Shown here piece by piece: positions 1-5,536 of a DNA stretch of 7,811 nt. A program made the translations under genes and the position numbers. How positions within the stretch are numbered: position 1 is the stretch's first letter; every line of letters begins with the position of its first letter. Source of the stretch: CAZJGF01 sp964545665. GTDB taxonomy: Bacteria; Chloroflexota; Dehalococcoidia; GIF9; AB-539-J10. Location of the stretch: positions 1 to 7,811 of the forward strand of contig CAZJGF010000076.1 in the NCBI GenBank assembly GCA_964545665.1, given 5' to 3'. The notes beneath the pieces are model-generated. The model was not told where the DNA came from and did not search any database. It worked only from the letters and a program-made list of their open reading frames with translations.

Positions 1-1
1 T

Positions 2-118
2 ACTCTAAGCAGAATAGGTCTAGCGATTGTGGTAATGCCTTCTTATGTGAAGAGGGAGGTGGTATTATGTGAAAAGAGACGGCTAGCGTGTAAGGAGATG
101 GGTATAAGGAATTTCTAG
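2..118 (+). CDS. 3' end of a possible LysR-type transcriptional regulator (partial)
   Basis: The frame is open from the window edge to a TAG at 116-118 (38 residues plus stop). The translated tail contains GLAIVVMPSYVKREV and then RRLACKEMGIRNF. This resembles the end of the LysR substrate-binding domain, which typically reads 'GxGIaxlPxyxvxxEl..GrL'. The stop codon overlaps the strong ribosome binding site of the next gene (117-125) and lies 13 bases before its ATG, the spacing expected of a cotranscribed or translationally coupled upstream gene. Against this, a frame of 38 codons can stay open by chance, only one short motif supports the family call, and the start and DNA-binding domain lie outside the window. 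If correct, a regulator gene sits directly before the transporter genes, and their promoter would be upstream of the window. Confidence 0.4.
   Translation, partial: TLSRIGLAIVVMPSYVKREVVLCEKRRLACKEMGIRNF
43..76 (+). repeat. direct repeat TTATGTGAARAG, 22-base period
   Basis: TTATGTGAAGAG (43-54) recurs as TTATGTGAAAAG (65-76), with one mismatch and starts 22 bases apart, about two helical turns. Both copies contain TGTGA. The pair lies 56-89 bases upstream of the dctP start, so it could be a direct-repeat operator. It also lies inside the possible regulator reading frame, where the copies would be read as ordinary codons, so chance is a real alternative. Confidence 0.3.
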
Positions 119-125
119 GAGGTGA
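117..125 (+). promoter_or_regulatory. strong ribosome binding site of dctP
   Basis: AGGAGGTGA is a full match to the 16S rRNA 3' end and stands six bases before the ATG at 132. It fixes the start of the binding-protein gene and overlaps the stop codon of the upstream open frame, which favours coupled translation. Confidence 0.85.
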
Positions 126-131
126 AGATAC

Positions 132-1253
132 ATGGGAAGGAAATTAGTCGTGTTCTTAGTTGCAGTGGTGGCAATCGTTAGCTTGGTGATTGTTGGCTGC
201 GCCCCTGAGGCAGCGCCGCCGCCGGAAGAAGGAGCGCCGCCGGAGGAGGAAGAAGAGGAAGAAGAAGCTCCACCCGCAGCACCAGAGGCAGAAGTTATCA
301 AATGGGTGGGGCAATCACACGCTGGAGGAATAACCGAGCAGCACCATTCATTATCTAGAGCGGCTGACAAAATTCGTGCTCTTAGCAATGGGCGATTGGA
401 TATAACAATCGAGGTAGGCGGTGGTATCGCCCCGGCCTCAAAGGAATTTGACGCGGTAGATAAGGGAGTCCTTGACTGCGCTGTAACGTGCTTCATGTAT
501 TGGATGGACAAGTTTCCCGCTGGTGGTCTGTTCACTATGAAGTCTGGTGGCATGTCTCCCATGGAGGCACTTTGTTGGTTTCGTGAGGGGGGTGGTGCTG
601 AGCTAGCCGCAGAGATGATCGAGGGCTATAACGTATATATCGTCCCTAAGGCTGGGTGGATGGGTCCTCCAGAGGCGTTCCTAGCTACAGACAAGGAGTT
701 GAAGAAGCGTGGTGACATTGCTGGATTGACCATTCGTGCCGCTGGTGATGGTGGGGAAATCCTTTCCCGCTTGGGTGCTGGAGTGGTGATGATGCCGGCT
801 GGTGAAATCTTCGAATCAATGCAGCGCGGAGTGATCGATGCGTATGAATGTGCTAGCCCAACGCTTAACTGGGACTTGGGCCTCTATGAAGCAGGTAAGT
901 ACCTGTGGCTCTCTGGAGCGCGCCAGCCCTACGAGTTCAATCCATTTATTGTCAACATAGATAGCTGGAATAAACTGCCGGACGATCTCAAAGCCATAGT
1001 AGCCGAAGTAAATGAAGCTGAGGCATTCAGGGCCTATGCTGAGGTGATTAGAATGGATCTGGAGGCTCTAGAGAAGTTCCGTGATTATGGCACCGTGGTG
1101 AGGAAGCTCCCAGTCGAACTGGAAGAAGAGTATTCAGAAGAAGCACGGAAATTCTATGCTGAGAAGGCGGCTGAGGACCCCTTCATAGCTGAGGTGCTGG
1201 AGTCCTACGACGAGTTCCAAGAGGCCTTCAGAGAAGTATGGACACGTCCCTAG
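132..1253 (+). CDS. dctP: TRAP transporter substrate-binding lipoprotein (DctP family)
   Basis: This is the extracytoplasmic solute receptor of a tripartite ATP-independent periplasmic transporter. It captures an organic acid-like ligand and hands it to the DctQ/DctM membrane complex. Residues 1-22 form a lipoprotein signal peptide ending in the lipobox IVGC, with Cys23 as the lipidation site. A Pro/Ala/Glu tether follows (about 24-54), including eight consecutive Glu at 38-45. The ligand-binding fold runs from about residue 55 to the end (373 aa in total, slightly long because of the tether). Family landmarks are LTIRAAGDGG, with Arg202 at the position of the conserved carboxylate-binding arginine, and the region QRGVIDAYE (Glu239) followed by LGLYEAGKYL and FIVN. 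This last region aligns by eye with the TakP/FcbT1 (2-oxo acid, chloroaromatic or mannitol) branch, although that branch usually has Trp after the Glu and here it is Cys240. The ATG is fixed by AGGAGGTGA. The gene is the first of dctPQM. Confidence is high for the family and low for the ligand. Confidence 0.93.
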   Translation: MGRKLVVFLVAVVAIVSLVIVGCAPEAAPPPEEGAPPEEEEEEEEAPPAAPEAEVIKWVGQSHAGGITEQHHSLSRAADKIRALSNGRLDITIEVGGGIAPASKEFDAVDKGVLDCAVTCFMYWMDKFPAGGLFTMKSGGMSPMEALCWFREGGGAELAAEMIEGYNVYIVPKAGWMGPPEAFLATDKELKKRGDIAGLTIRAAGDGGEILSRLGAGVVMMPAGEIFESMQRGVIDAYECASPTLNWDLGLYEAGKYLWLSGARQPYEFNPFIVNIDSWNKLPDDLKAIVAEVNEAEAFRAYAEVIRMDLEALEKFRDYGTVVRKLPVELEEEYSEEARKFYAEKAAEDPFIAEVLESYDEFQEAFREVWTRP

Positions 1254-1283
1254 AGTCGGCATACTAGGCAAAGGCTATTTTAA

Positions 1284-1311
1284 CCCGCTCCGAGAGTGTT
1301 CTCGGAGCGGG
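1284..1311 (+). other. perfect intercistronic hairpin between dctP and dctQ
   Basis: CCCGCTCCGAGA (1284-1295) and TCTCGGAGCGGG (1300-1311) form an uninterrupted 12-bp stem closed by the four-base loop GTGT. The next bases are AGCTTGTAGG, not a T-run, so it does not look like a complete intrinsic terminator. In binding-protein transporters, such hairpins after the binding-protein gene commonly protect the upstream mRNA from 3' exonucleases or cause partial termination, giving more binding protein than membrane subunits. That role is inferred here. The stem ends seven bases before the dctQ ribosome binding site. Confidence 0.85.
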
Positions 1312-1318
1312 AGCTTGT

Positions 1319-1324
1319 AGGAGG
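1319..1324 (+). promoter_or_regulatory. dctQ ribosome binding site with very short spacing
   Basis: AGGAGG ends only two bases before the ATG at 1327, whereas 5-9 bases is usual. An in-frame TAG at 1318-1320 rules out an earlier start. The next ATG (residue 19) would remove the cytoplasmic N-terminus before the first membrane helix. The ATG at 1327 therefore stands, but initiation may be inefficient. Confidence 0.6.
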
Positions 1325-1326
1325 CT

Positions 1327-1836
1327 ATGAATAAGATACTGCGGATTATTGATTCCACTAACGAACGTGTAGGACAAGCAATGAAGTGGTTCGTTATTGC
1401 TGCTATCTTGTTCATGGTAATTGAGGTAGTGCAGCGGTATGTATTCCATCACCCAACCATGTGGGGGTATGAGATCCCTGTCCAGGTAGGCGCTGCCATG
1501 TATATTGTCTCCTGGGGCTATGTTCATCTTAGCCATGGGCATGTCAGGGTAGACGTTTTCTATAGCCGCTTTTCGCCGAGAAACAGGGCAATCATTGACA
1601 TCGCTTGTTTCTTGCTGCTCTTCGTGCCAATAGTTGGGTTGCTTGCCTATACCAGCGGGGCATGGATGGCGCACGCCTGGAAAATCAGTGAGAAATCGGT
1701 GCTAACTTACTGGTATCCTCCGATTTCACCGCTCAGGACAGCGATTTTTTTAGGCATATTATTACTTCTTCTTCAAGGTGTAGCTCAGTTCATCCGCGAT
1801 TTGCATTTGCTCATGAGGAGCAAGCACTATGATTGA
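1327..1836 (+). CDS. dctQ: TRAP transporter small permease subunit (DctQ family)
   Basis: This is the small integral membrane subunit of the TRAP transporter, which pairs with the large permease DctM. The protein has 169 residues, normal for the family. Four hydrophobic segments are visible: about 20-39 (WFVIAAILFMVIEVV), 51-68, 96-120 (ACFLLLFVPIVGLLAY) and 138-157 (AIFLGILLLLLQGVAQF). The loop after helix 2 reads HGHVRVDVFY (71-79), the typical DctQ 'GaHvrvDv' motif with Arg74 and Asp76. The gene follows dctP after 73 bases that contain the perfect hairpin. Its last eight bases overlap the start of dctM (ATGATTGA), so the two membrane subunits are probably translationally coupled in a fixed ratio. 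The start is set by an in-frame stop just upstream. Confidence 0.92.
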   Translation: MNKILRIIDSTNERVGQAMKWFVIAAILFMVIEVVQRYVFHHPTMWGYEIPVQVGAAMYIVSWGYVHLSHGHVRVDVFYSRFSPRNRAIIDIACFLLLFVPIVGLLAYTSGAWMAHAWKISEKSVLTYWYPPISPLRTAIFLGILLLLLQGVAQFIRDLHLLMRSKHYD

Positions 1837-3163
1837 ACTAAGCCCGGCGATTATTACCATAATAATGCTGGGCGGAGTGCTGATCACGGTTTTGCTGGGT
1901 TACCCTTTAGCTATTGCAGTAGGTGCAATAGGCTTAATAGTCGGATTTATGATATTTGGGGTACCCATTACACTCGAACTCTACTATGGTCGTATCTTTT
2001 ATCAGCTAACTAACTATGTTCTTCTAGCCGTGCCGTTCTTTGTTTTTATGGGCACCATGCTTGAACGTTCGGGGATAACCGAAGGACTATATGATGCATT
2101 ATATCTATGGCTTGGTGGCTTCAGGGGTGGGCTAGCTATAACCACTGTGCTAATAGGCACTATCTTGGCTGCCTGTGTCGGGGTAATTGCTGCCTCAACC
2201 ATTTTGCTAGCACTTATTGCCCTTCCCTCTATGTTGAAGCGGGGCTATGGCAAATCTTTAGCTGCCGGCTCGGTCTGTGCCGGCGGCACTCTCGGCATCC
2301 TCATTCCCCCCAGTATTATGTTGGTTGTTTATGGACCAATGTCTGGGCTTGGTGTAGGCAGTTTATTCTTTGGTGCTATTCTCCCTGGCCTTGTCCTCTC
2401 GGCTTTGTACTGTGGCTACATAGCTGTTTACTCCCTATTCAGCCCGGGAGCGGCACCAGCAGTGCCCATTGAAGAAAGGAGAGTTCCCTTTGTCAAGAAA
2501 ACGCGTATGCTTGTTGTCTCGCTGGTTCCTCCGCTGGCACTCATCCTGGCGGTGCTCGGCAGCATTTTCACTGGTATAGCTACCCCTACTGAAGCGGGTG
2601 CTGTAGGTGCCTTGGCTGCCACAATTCTAGCTATGGCCTATCGTAAGTTTAACTTTGGAGTCCTTAAAGAAACAGCGTTGGGGACGATAAAGCTGGCCGG
2701 CATGGTGCTCCTCATAGCTGGGCTGGCCTTTAGCTTTGTCGGCGTATTTATCCGCGCTGGCTGCGGACAGGTAGTCGAGGAATTCATTCTGGGTGCTCCT
2801 GGTGGTAAGTGGGGTGCTTTTGCTCTCATAATGTTCCTTTGCTTTATCCTGGGCATGTTCATTGATTGGATAGGAATCGTGTTTATCATGGTTCCTATAA
2901 TAACACCGATTGGCGCTGCTTTGGGGTTTAACCCTCTCTGGTTCGGGATGATGATCTGCGTTAACCTGCAAATGTCCTTCATGACCCCACCCTTTGCCTA
3001 TGCCATTTTCTTTGTCAAAGGTGCTGCTCCGCCGGAGTTGGAGGTGACCACTGCTGCCATAATACGTGGGGTGGTTCCATTTGTCATATTGATAATGGTT
3101 GGCCTTTTCTTGTGCATCATTTTTCCCCAGATAATCCTGTGGCTGCCGGGGAAGATGGTATAG
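1829..3163 (+). CDS. dctM: TRAP transporter large permease subunit (DctM family)
   Basis: This is the large membrane subunit that forms the translocation path of the TRAP transporter, normally driven by a sodium gradient. It has 444 residues, close to the usual 425-450, and is hydrophobic throughout with about a dozen helices. Two family signatures are clear. GGTLGILIPPSIM (152-164) is the re-entrant hairpin motif of the first half. GIATPTEAGAVGA (249-261) belongs to the second half of the inverted-repeat fold. A hydrophilic loop at about 207-225 separates the halves. GAGGAG at 1815-1820, inside dctQ, stands eight bases before the ATG. The gene is complete and is the last of the dctPQM cluster. 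The sequence after its TAG folds back on itself but shows no classical T-run terminator. Confidence 0.95.
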   Translation: MIELSPAIITIIMLGGVLITVLLGYPLAIAVGAIGLIVGFMIFGVPITLELYYGRIFYQLTNYVLLAVPFFVFMGTMLERSGITEGLYDALYLWLGGFRGGLAITTVLIGTILAACVGVIAASTILLALIALPSMLKRGYGKSLAAGSVCAGGTLGILIPPSIMLVVYGPMSGLGVGSLFFGAILPGLVLSALYCGYIAVYSLFSPGAAPAVPIEERRVPFVKKTRMLVVSLVPPLALILAVLGSIFTGIATPTEAGAVGALAATILAMAYRKFNFGVLKETALGTIKLAGMVLLIAGLAFSFVGVFIRAGCGQVVEEFILGAPGGKWGAFALIMFLCFILGMFIDWIGIVFIMVPIITPIGAALGFNPLWFGMMICVNLQMSFMTPPFAYAIFFVKGAAPPELEVTTAAIIRGVVPFVILIMVGLFLCIIFPQIILWLPGKMV

Positions 3164-3278
3164 CGTAAGCACCAGCAGCTTAGTCTCTTGAGCCGGGGAA
3201 GCCATTATTCTAAATCTTACCAGTTTTGCCTGCTGCTTACGGGGATGTCACCAGGTTGCGCTCTCTGGGTATAGCGTA
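3157..3278 (+). repeat. direct repeat GGTATAGCGTA, two copies
   Basis: GGTATAGCGTA occurs at 3157-3167, where its TAG is the dctM stop codon, and again at 3268-3278, exactly 111 bases later. Weak similarity continues after both copies if a gap is allowed (GCAGCTTAGTCTCT against GCAGACTTCTCT). This may be the trace of a small duplication of the gene end, or chance. Confidence 0.4.
3164..3241 (+). repeat. bulged long-range inverted repeat after dctM
   Basis: CGTAAGCA (3164-3171) is complementary to TGCTTACG (3234-3241), and GCAG (3175-3178) to CTGC (3230-3233). Together they give a 12-bp stem with a three-base bulge and a loop of about 50 bases, starting at the base after the dctM stop. It could mark the 3' end of the TRAP transcript. 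No T-run follows. Confidence 0.45.
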
Positions 3279-3312
3279 GCAGACTTCTCTGGGCAGAAAC
3301 CGTTAGCCTTGC

Positions 3313-3338
3313 CTGCTTCACCCTTTCCTCTGAAGCAG
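3313..3338 (+). repeat. 8-bp hairpin with 10-base loop
   Basis: CTGCTTCA (3313-3320) pairs perfectly with TGAAGCAG (3331-3338) around the pyrimidine-only loop CCCTTTCCTC. There is no T-run after it on the + strand and none in the panB reading direction, so it is not a standard terminator. Confidence 0.45.
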
Positions 3339-3418
3339 CACACGGGCTGGGCTATGATGCACTGTCACTTACTTGTCTTGCTGCTGGAGTCAGATTCCCA
3401 CACTTGTTGGCGGATGGC

Positions 3419-3458
3419 CATATTTCCCCGATAGGCGGGAAATCCGGCCGGGAATATG
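3419..3458 (+). repeat. two mutually exclusive hairpins
   Basis: ATTTCCC (3422-3428) can pair with GGGAAAT (3437-3443). The overlapping arm CATATT..CCC (3419-3428) can instead pair with GGGAATATG (3450-3458), with one T bulged. The two pairings share the left arm and cannot form together. This is seen directly, but a function is not implied. Confidence 0.4.
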
Positions 3459-3578
3459 TACGCTAACACAGACGGTAGTCAACATTTGCTCAATGCTTTG
3501 CCCCTGCGGGCTTGGATCCAAAGGACATCGTTTTTAGATGTGAGTTATAGAGTATTGTTCCCGCTGCAGCCCCTAAAT

Positions 3579-4433
3579 TTATGCTCCTTTCTTAAGCAGT
3601 TCATTTAGTTTTTCCACTTCCCCTGGCTTCATTTTATAGCAGTGTTCCGCAGACGGAAATTTACCATTTTTAATATCGCTGATGTATTCGCTGAAAGCTC
3701 TGCGCATCTCCTCAGCAAGATTGGCATACTTCTTCACGAATTTTGGGGTAAAGACCTCGTAAATCCCCAGCATATCATGAACAATGAGCACCTGACCATC
3801 ACAGTAGGGCCCAGCCCCAATTCCCATTACCGGCACCCTCAGTCTTTCTGTAATCAGCTTGCCGGTCTCTGGCGGAATGCTCTCCAGCAAAACGGCAAAT
3901 ACCCCGGCCTCCTGTAACGCTTCCGCATCAGCAAGCAATTCCATAGCAGCTTCTGCTGTATTACCCTGAACTTTGTATCCCCCCATTTGTCCTGAGCTCT
4001 GAGGAGTCATCCCAATATGCCCCATCACTACCATCCCAGAACCCACAATGCCGTTGATCTGAGGTACCACTCTACGGCCGCCCTCAAGCTTTATAGCATC
4101 GACACCTGCCTCTTTGTAGAATCGCGCAGCATTCTCGATAGCGTCCTCTACCGATTTCTGATAGGAGAGAAAAGGCATATCACCAATCACAAAGGTATTC
4201 GGTGCCCCCTTCCGTACAGCCTGAGAATGTAATATCATCTGGTTCATAGTGACCGGTATTGTCCCGTCATAACCATACATGACGTTTCCCAGTGAGTCGC
4301 CCACCAACAGCATGTCTAGCCCAGCTTGTTCGGCTATCCTTGCGGTACAAAAATCATAAGACGTCAAGTACGTAATCTTTTCACCCTGCTCTTTCATCTG
4401 ATAGAAATCTAAGACGCTTTTTTTCTTGGCCAC
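3579..4433 (-). CDS. panB: 3-methyl-2-oxobutanoate hydroxymethyltransferase (ketopantoate hydroxymethyltransferase)
   Basis: The enzyme transfers a hydroxymethyl group from 5,10-methylenetetrahydrofolate to 2-ketoisovalerate to give ketopantoate, the first committed step of pantothenate and coenzyme A synthesis. It is cytosolic and forms a (beta/alpha)8 barrel. The length of 284 residues is typical. Metal and substrate residues are all present: VGDSLG with Asp46, GDMPF with Asp85, KLEGG with Lys115 and Glu117, and the catalytic Glu184 in LLESIP. The conserved GIGAG..CDGQVL and HDMLG motifs follow. The start is GTG at 4431-4433, with AAGGAGGTGA (4438-4447) four bases upstream and an in-frame TAA immediately before it, so no longer form is possible. 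It lies 167 bases downstream of the DUF2520 gene on the same strand and has its own promoter candidate. panC and panD are not in the window. Confidence 0.97.
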   Translation of the reverse strand: MAKKKSVLDFYQMKEQGEKITYLTSYDFCTARIAEQAGLDMLLVGDSLGNVMYGYDGTIPVTMNQMILHSQAVRKGAPNTFVIGDMPFLSYQKSVEDAIENAARFYKEAGVDAIKLEGGRRVVPQINGIVGSGMVVMGHIGMTPQSSGQMGGYKVQGNTAEAAMELLADAEALQEAGVFAVLLESIPPETGKLITERLRVPVMGIGAGPYCDGQVLIVHDMLGIYEVFTPKFVKKYANLAEEMRRAFSEYISDIKNGKFPSAEHCYKMKPGEVEKLNELLKKGA

Positions 4434-4459
4434 TTACTCACCTCCTTCTCAGTTTCGAT

Positions 4460-4488
4460 ATCTTATCGCACCCACTCTCGAATGTAAA
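4460..4488 (-). promoter_or_regulatory. sigma70-type promoter of panB
   Basis: Read on the - strand, TTTACA (4488-4483) and TAAGAT (4465-4460) are separated by exactly 17 bases, matching -35 and -10 boxes at 5/6 and 4/6 positions. A start about seven bases on (near 4453) would leave a leader of about 20 bases carrying the AAGGAGGTGA site, too short for a riboswitch or attenuator. Confidence 0.6.
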
Positions 4489-4600
4489 CAAACCATAGCT
4501 AGGGCTTTCTTTGCTGACCTCTACTGCTGTGGCATTATCCCAGAGCTTCAACCTTGACCCCTCATTCATTCACTACCTAATATAGCATCACAGTCGCTAA

Positions 4601-5461
4601 TTAGTCAGGCTTGAGTAGTTCTCGTAGTCTCTCAGCTACACTCTCATCAATTGTCCCTTTGGCCAAGGCGATGGGAATAGTCTCCATCCCCAGCGCTTTG
4701 TAAAGACCAACTATGGTGGGGGCTCTTTTTCCCAGTGCATCGAGATGTTTGCGTATTGTGTCTAAGTCTCCTCGGGCAATAGGGCCTGTGAGACAATCGG
4801 GTAGGCCAACATTGGCGATGTTACTCACACTACCGCGTAGGATAGGTAAGAAAGCTTCAGTTGCTTCAGTGGTAGATTTGCCAAAATTTTGCCACAGGTC
4901 TGCGGCCAGCTTGACTATAGTATAAAAATAATTGCAAGCAATGGCCGCTGAAGCATGGTAGAGAGCTTTATCCTCTGCTTTCAGCTCCAACCAACTGCCA
5001 CGCAAAGCATTAGCCATCTCCTTTAATACACTCAGTAACGGTTCCTCAGCTTCAATGGCAAAGGTAGAGCCAGGTAGATTCTCTACGGCTTGGTTAATGC
5101 TGGCAAAGGTCTGGGAAGGGTGAAAAGATCCAACCGTCGCACCTCTTTCTTTAGCTGGTTCCAAGACATCGGTGGAGCAAGCACCACTGCAGTGAATCAC
5201 TGATTGACCAGTGTGCCAGTTAACCTGGGCAGCAACTCTCGCGATGATGTCATCGGGTGTGGTGATAAAGACAAACTCAGCCATATCAGCAACATCCTGC
5301 GCTGTTTCACAGACTTGACAACCTGTCACTGTTTGGGCGAACCTCTGTGCTGCAGCTAAGCTTACGTCATATACAGCGATTACTTCATAACCATGCTGGG
5401 ATAATCTCACCCCAAAGGCGGTACCTACCGGTCCAACGCCAATGAATCCGATTCTTTGCAC
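4601..5461 (-). CDS. Rossmann-fold and DUF2520 domain protein; candidate ketopantoate reductase
   Basis: This is a predicted cytosolic NAD(P)-dependent oxidoreductase of the COG5495 type, 286 residues. The N-terminal Rossmann domain (about 1-118) has the nucleotide-binding GVGPVG (Gly8, Gly10, Gly13). Beta-strand 2 ends in AVYDVS with Asp32, an acidic residue that in many Rossmann enzymes favours NADH. The family motifs HCSGA (90-94), SFHPSQTF (112-119), YHASAAIACNY (168-178) and LTGPIARGD (224-232) mark the junction and the helical DUF2520 domain, which resembles the C-terminal domain of ketopantoate reductase and 6-phosphogluconate dehydrogenase-like enzymes. The start is GTG, nine bases from AAGGAG (5471-5476), with an in-frame TAG just before it. 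The neighbours panB (same strand) and ilvD (divergent) make reduction of ketopantoate to pantoate a plausible role. The substrate is not shown by the sequence. Other 2-oxo or beta-hydroxy acid reductions remain possible. Confidence 0.85.
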   Translation of the reverse strand: MQRIGFIGVGPVGTAFGVRLSQHGYEVIAVYDVSLAAAQRFAQTVTGCQVCETAQDVADMAEFVFITTPDDIIARVAAQVNWHTGQSVIHCSGACSTDVLEPAKERGATVGSFHPSQTFASINQAVENLPGSTFAIEAEEPLLSVLKEMANALRGSWLELKAEDKALYHASAAIACNYFYTIVKLAADLWQNFGKSTTEATEAFLPILRGSVSNIANVGLPDCLTGPIARGDLDTIRKHLDALGKRAPTIVGLYKALGMETIPIALAKGTIDESVAERLRELLKPD

Positions 5462-5487
5462 CTATGTCATCTCCTTAGCTATCTGCC

Positions 5488-5516
5488 ATACTATAAAAGT
5501 AGAATAGGGATGTCAA
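5488..5516 (-). promoter_or_regulatory. sigma70-type promoter of the DUF2520 gene
   Basis: On the - strand a perfect TTGACA (5516-5511) is followed after 17 bases by TAGTAT (5493-5488). The overlapping TATAGT (5495-5490), at 15-base spacing, is the alternative -10. This is the best promoter match in the window. Transcription would begin near 5481, leaving a leader of about 20 bases with AAGGAG. Confidence 0.7.
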
Positions 5517-5536
5517 TAATGAAGCCGTCTCAAGGT

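Larger units (their letters stand above)
3164..3578. other. 415-base gap between convergent dctM and panB; no gene recognised
   Basis: The gap holds the 3' ends of two converging transcription units. I find no tRNA, riboswitch or convincing coding frame. The longest open frame (3275-3463, + strand, 63 codons before TAA) has no credible start codon or ribosome binding site. The gap does contain a bulged long-range inverted repeat (3164-3241), an 8-bp hairpin (3313-3338), a 7-bp hairpin with a competing alternative (3419-3458), the palindrome TTGGATCCAA (3512-3521) and a direct repeat of 11 bases. No hairpin is followed by a clear T-run on either strand. It could be a degraded element, a structured 3' region or an unrecognised RNA. 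Confidence 0.6.

Noticed and set aside
45..72. Two ATG-TGA start-stop pairs (45-50 and 67-72), the second with a GGGAGGTGG-like site before it
   Set aside because: They come from the direct repeat. The GGAGGTGG spacing is plausible for the second, but a single-codon frame cannot be distinguished from chance.
83..562. 159-codon antisense frame under the start of dctP with a Ser-rich run
   Set aside because: The Ser run is simply the complement of the Glu/Pro tether codons. dctP has the signal peptide, ribosome binding site and family motifs.
1284..1311. Intrinsic terminator call for the dctP-dctQ hairpin
   Set aside because: The stem is strong, but the following bases are AGCTTGTAGG with no T-run, and the downstream subunits are needed for the same transporter.
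1264..1674. 136-codon - strand frame opposite dctQ
   Set aside because: It covers the hairpin and the DctQ helices in antisense and has no recognisable domain, so it is a shadow frame.
2627..3205. Long antisense frames on the - strand under dctM (also 2638-2982)
   Set aside because: The + strand frame encodes an unmistakable DctM protein. The antisense translations are low-quality, lack ribosome binding sites and resemble no domain.
3275..3466. 63-codon open frame on the + strand in the dctM-panB gap
   Set aside because: It begins right after a stop codon, has no ATG or GTG start with a ribosome binding site, overlaps several hairpins and matches no family I recognise. A frame of this length is not rare by chance.
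3512..3521. Palindrome TTGGATCCAA as an operator
   Set aside because: A single 10-base palindrome in a gap between gene 3' ends has no promoter context.
5462..5470. Three-codon frame ATG ACA TAG just before the DUF2520 GTG start
   Set aside because: The ATG abuts the AAGGAG site with no spacing, so it is unlikely to be used. The GTG, nine bases from the site, is the better start.
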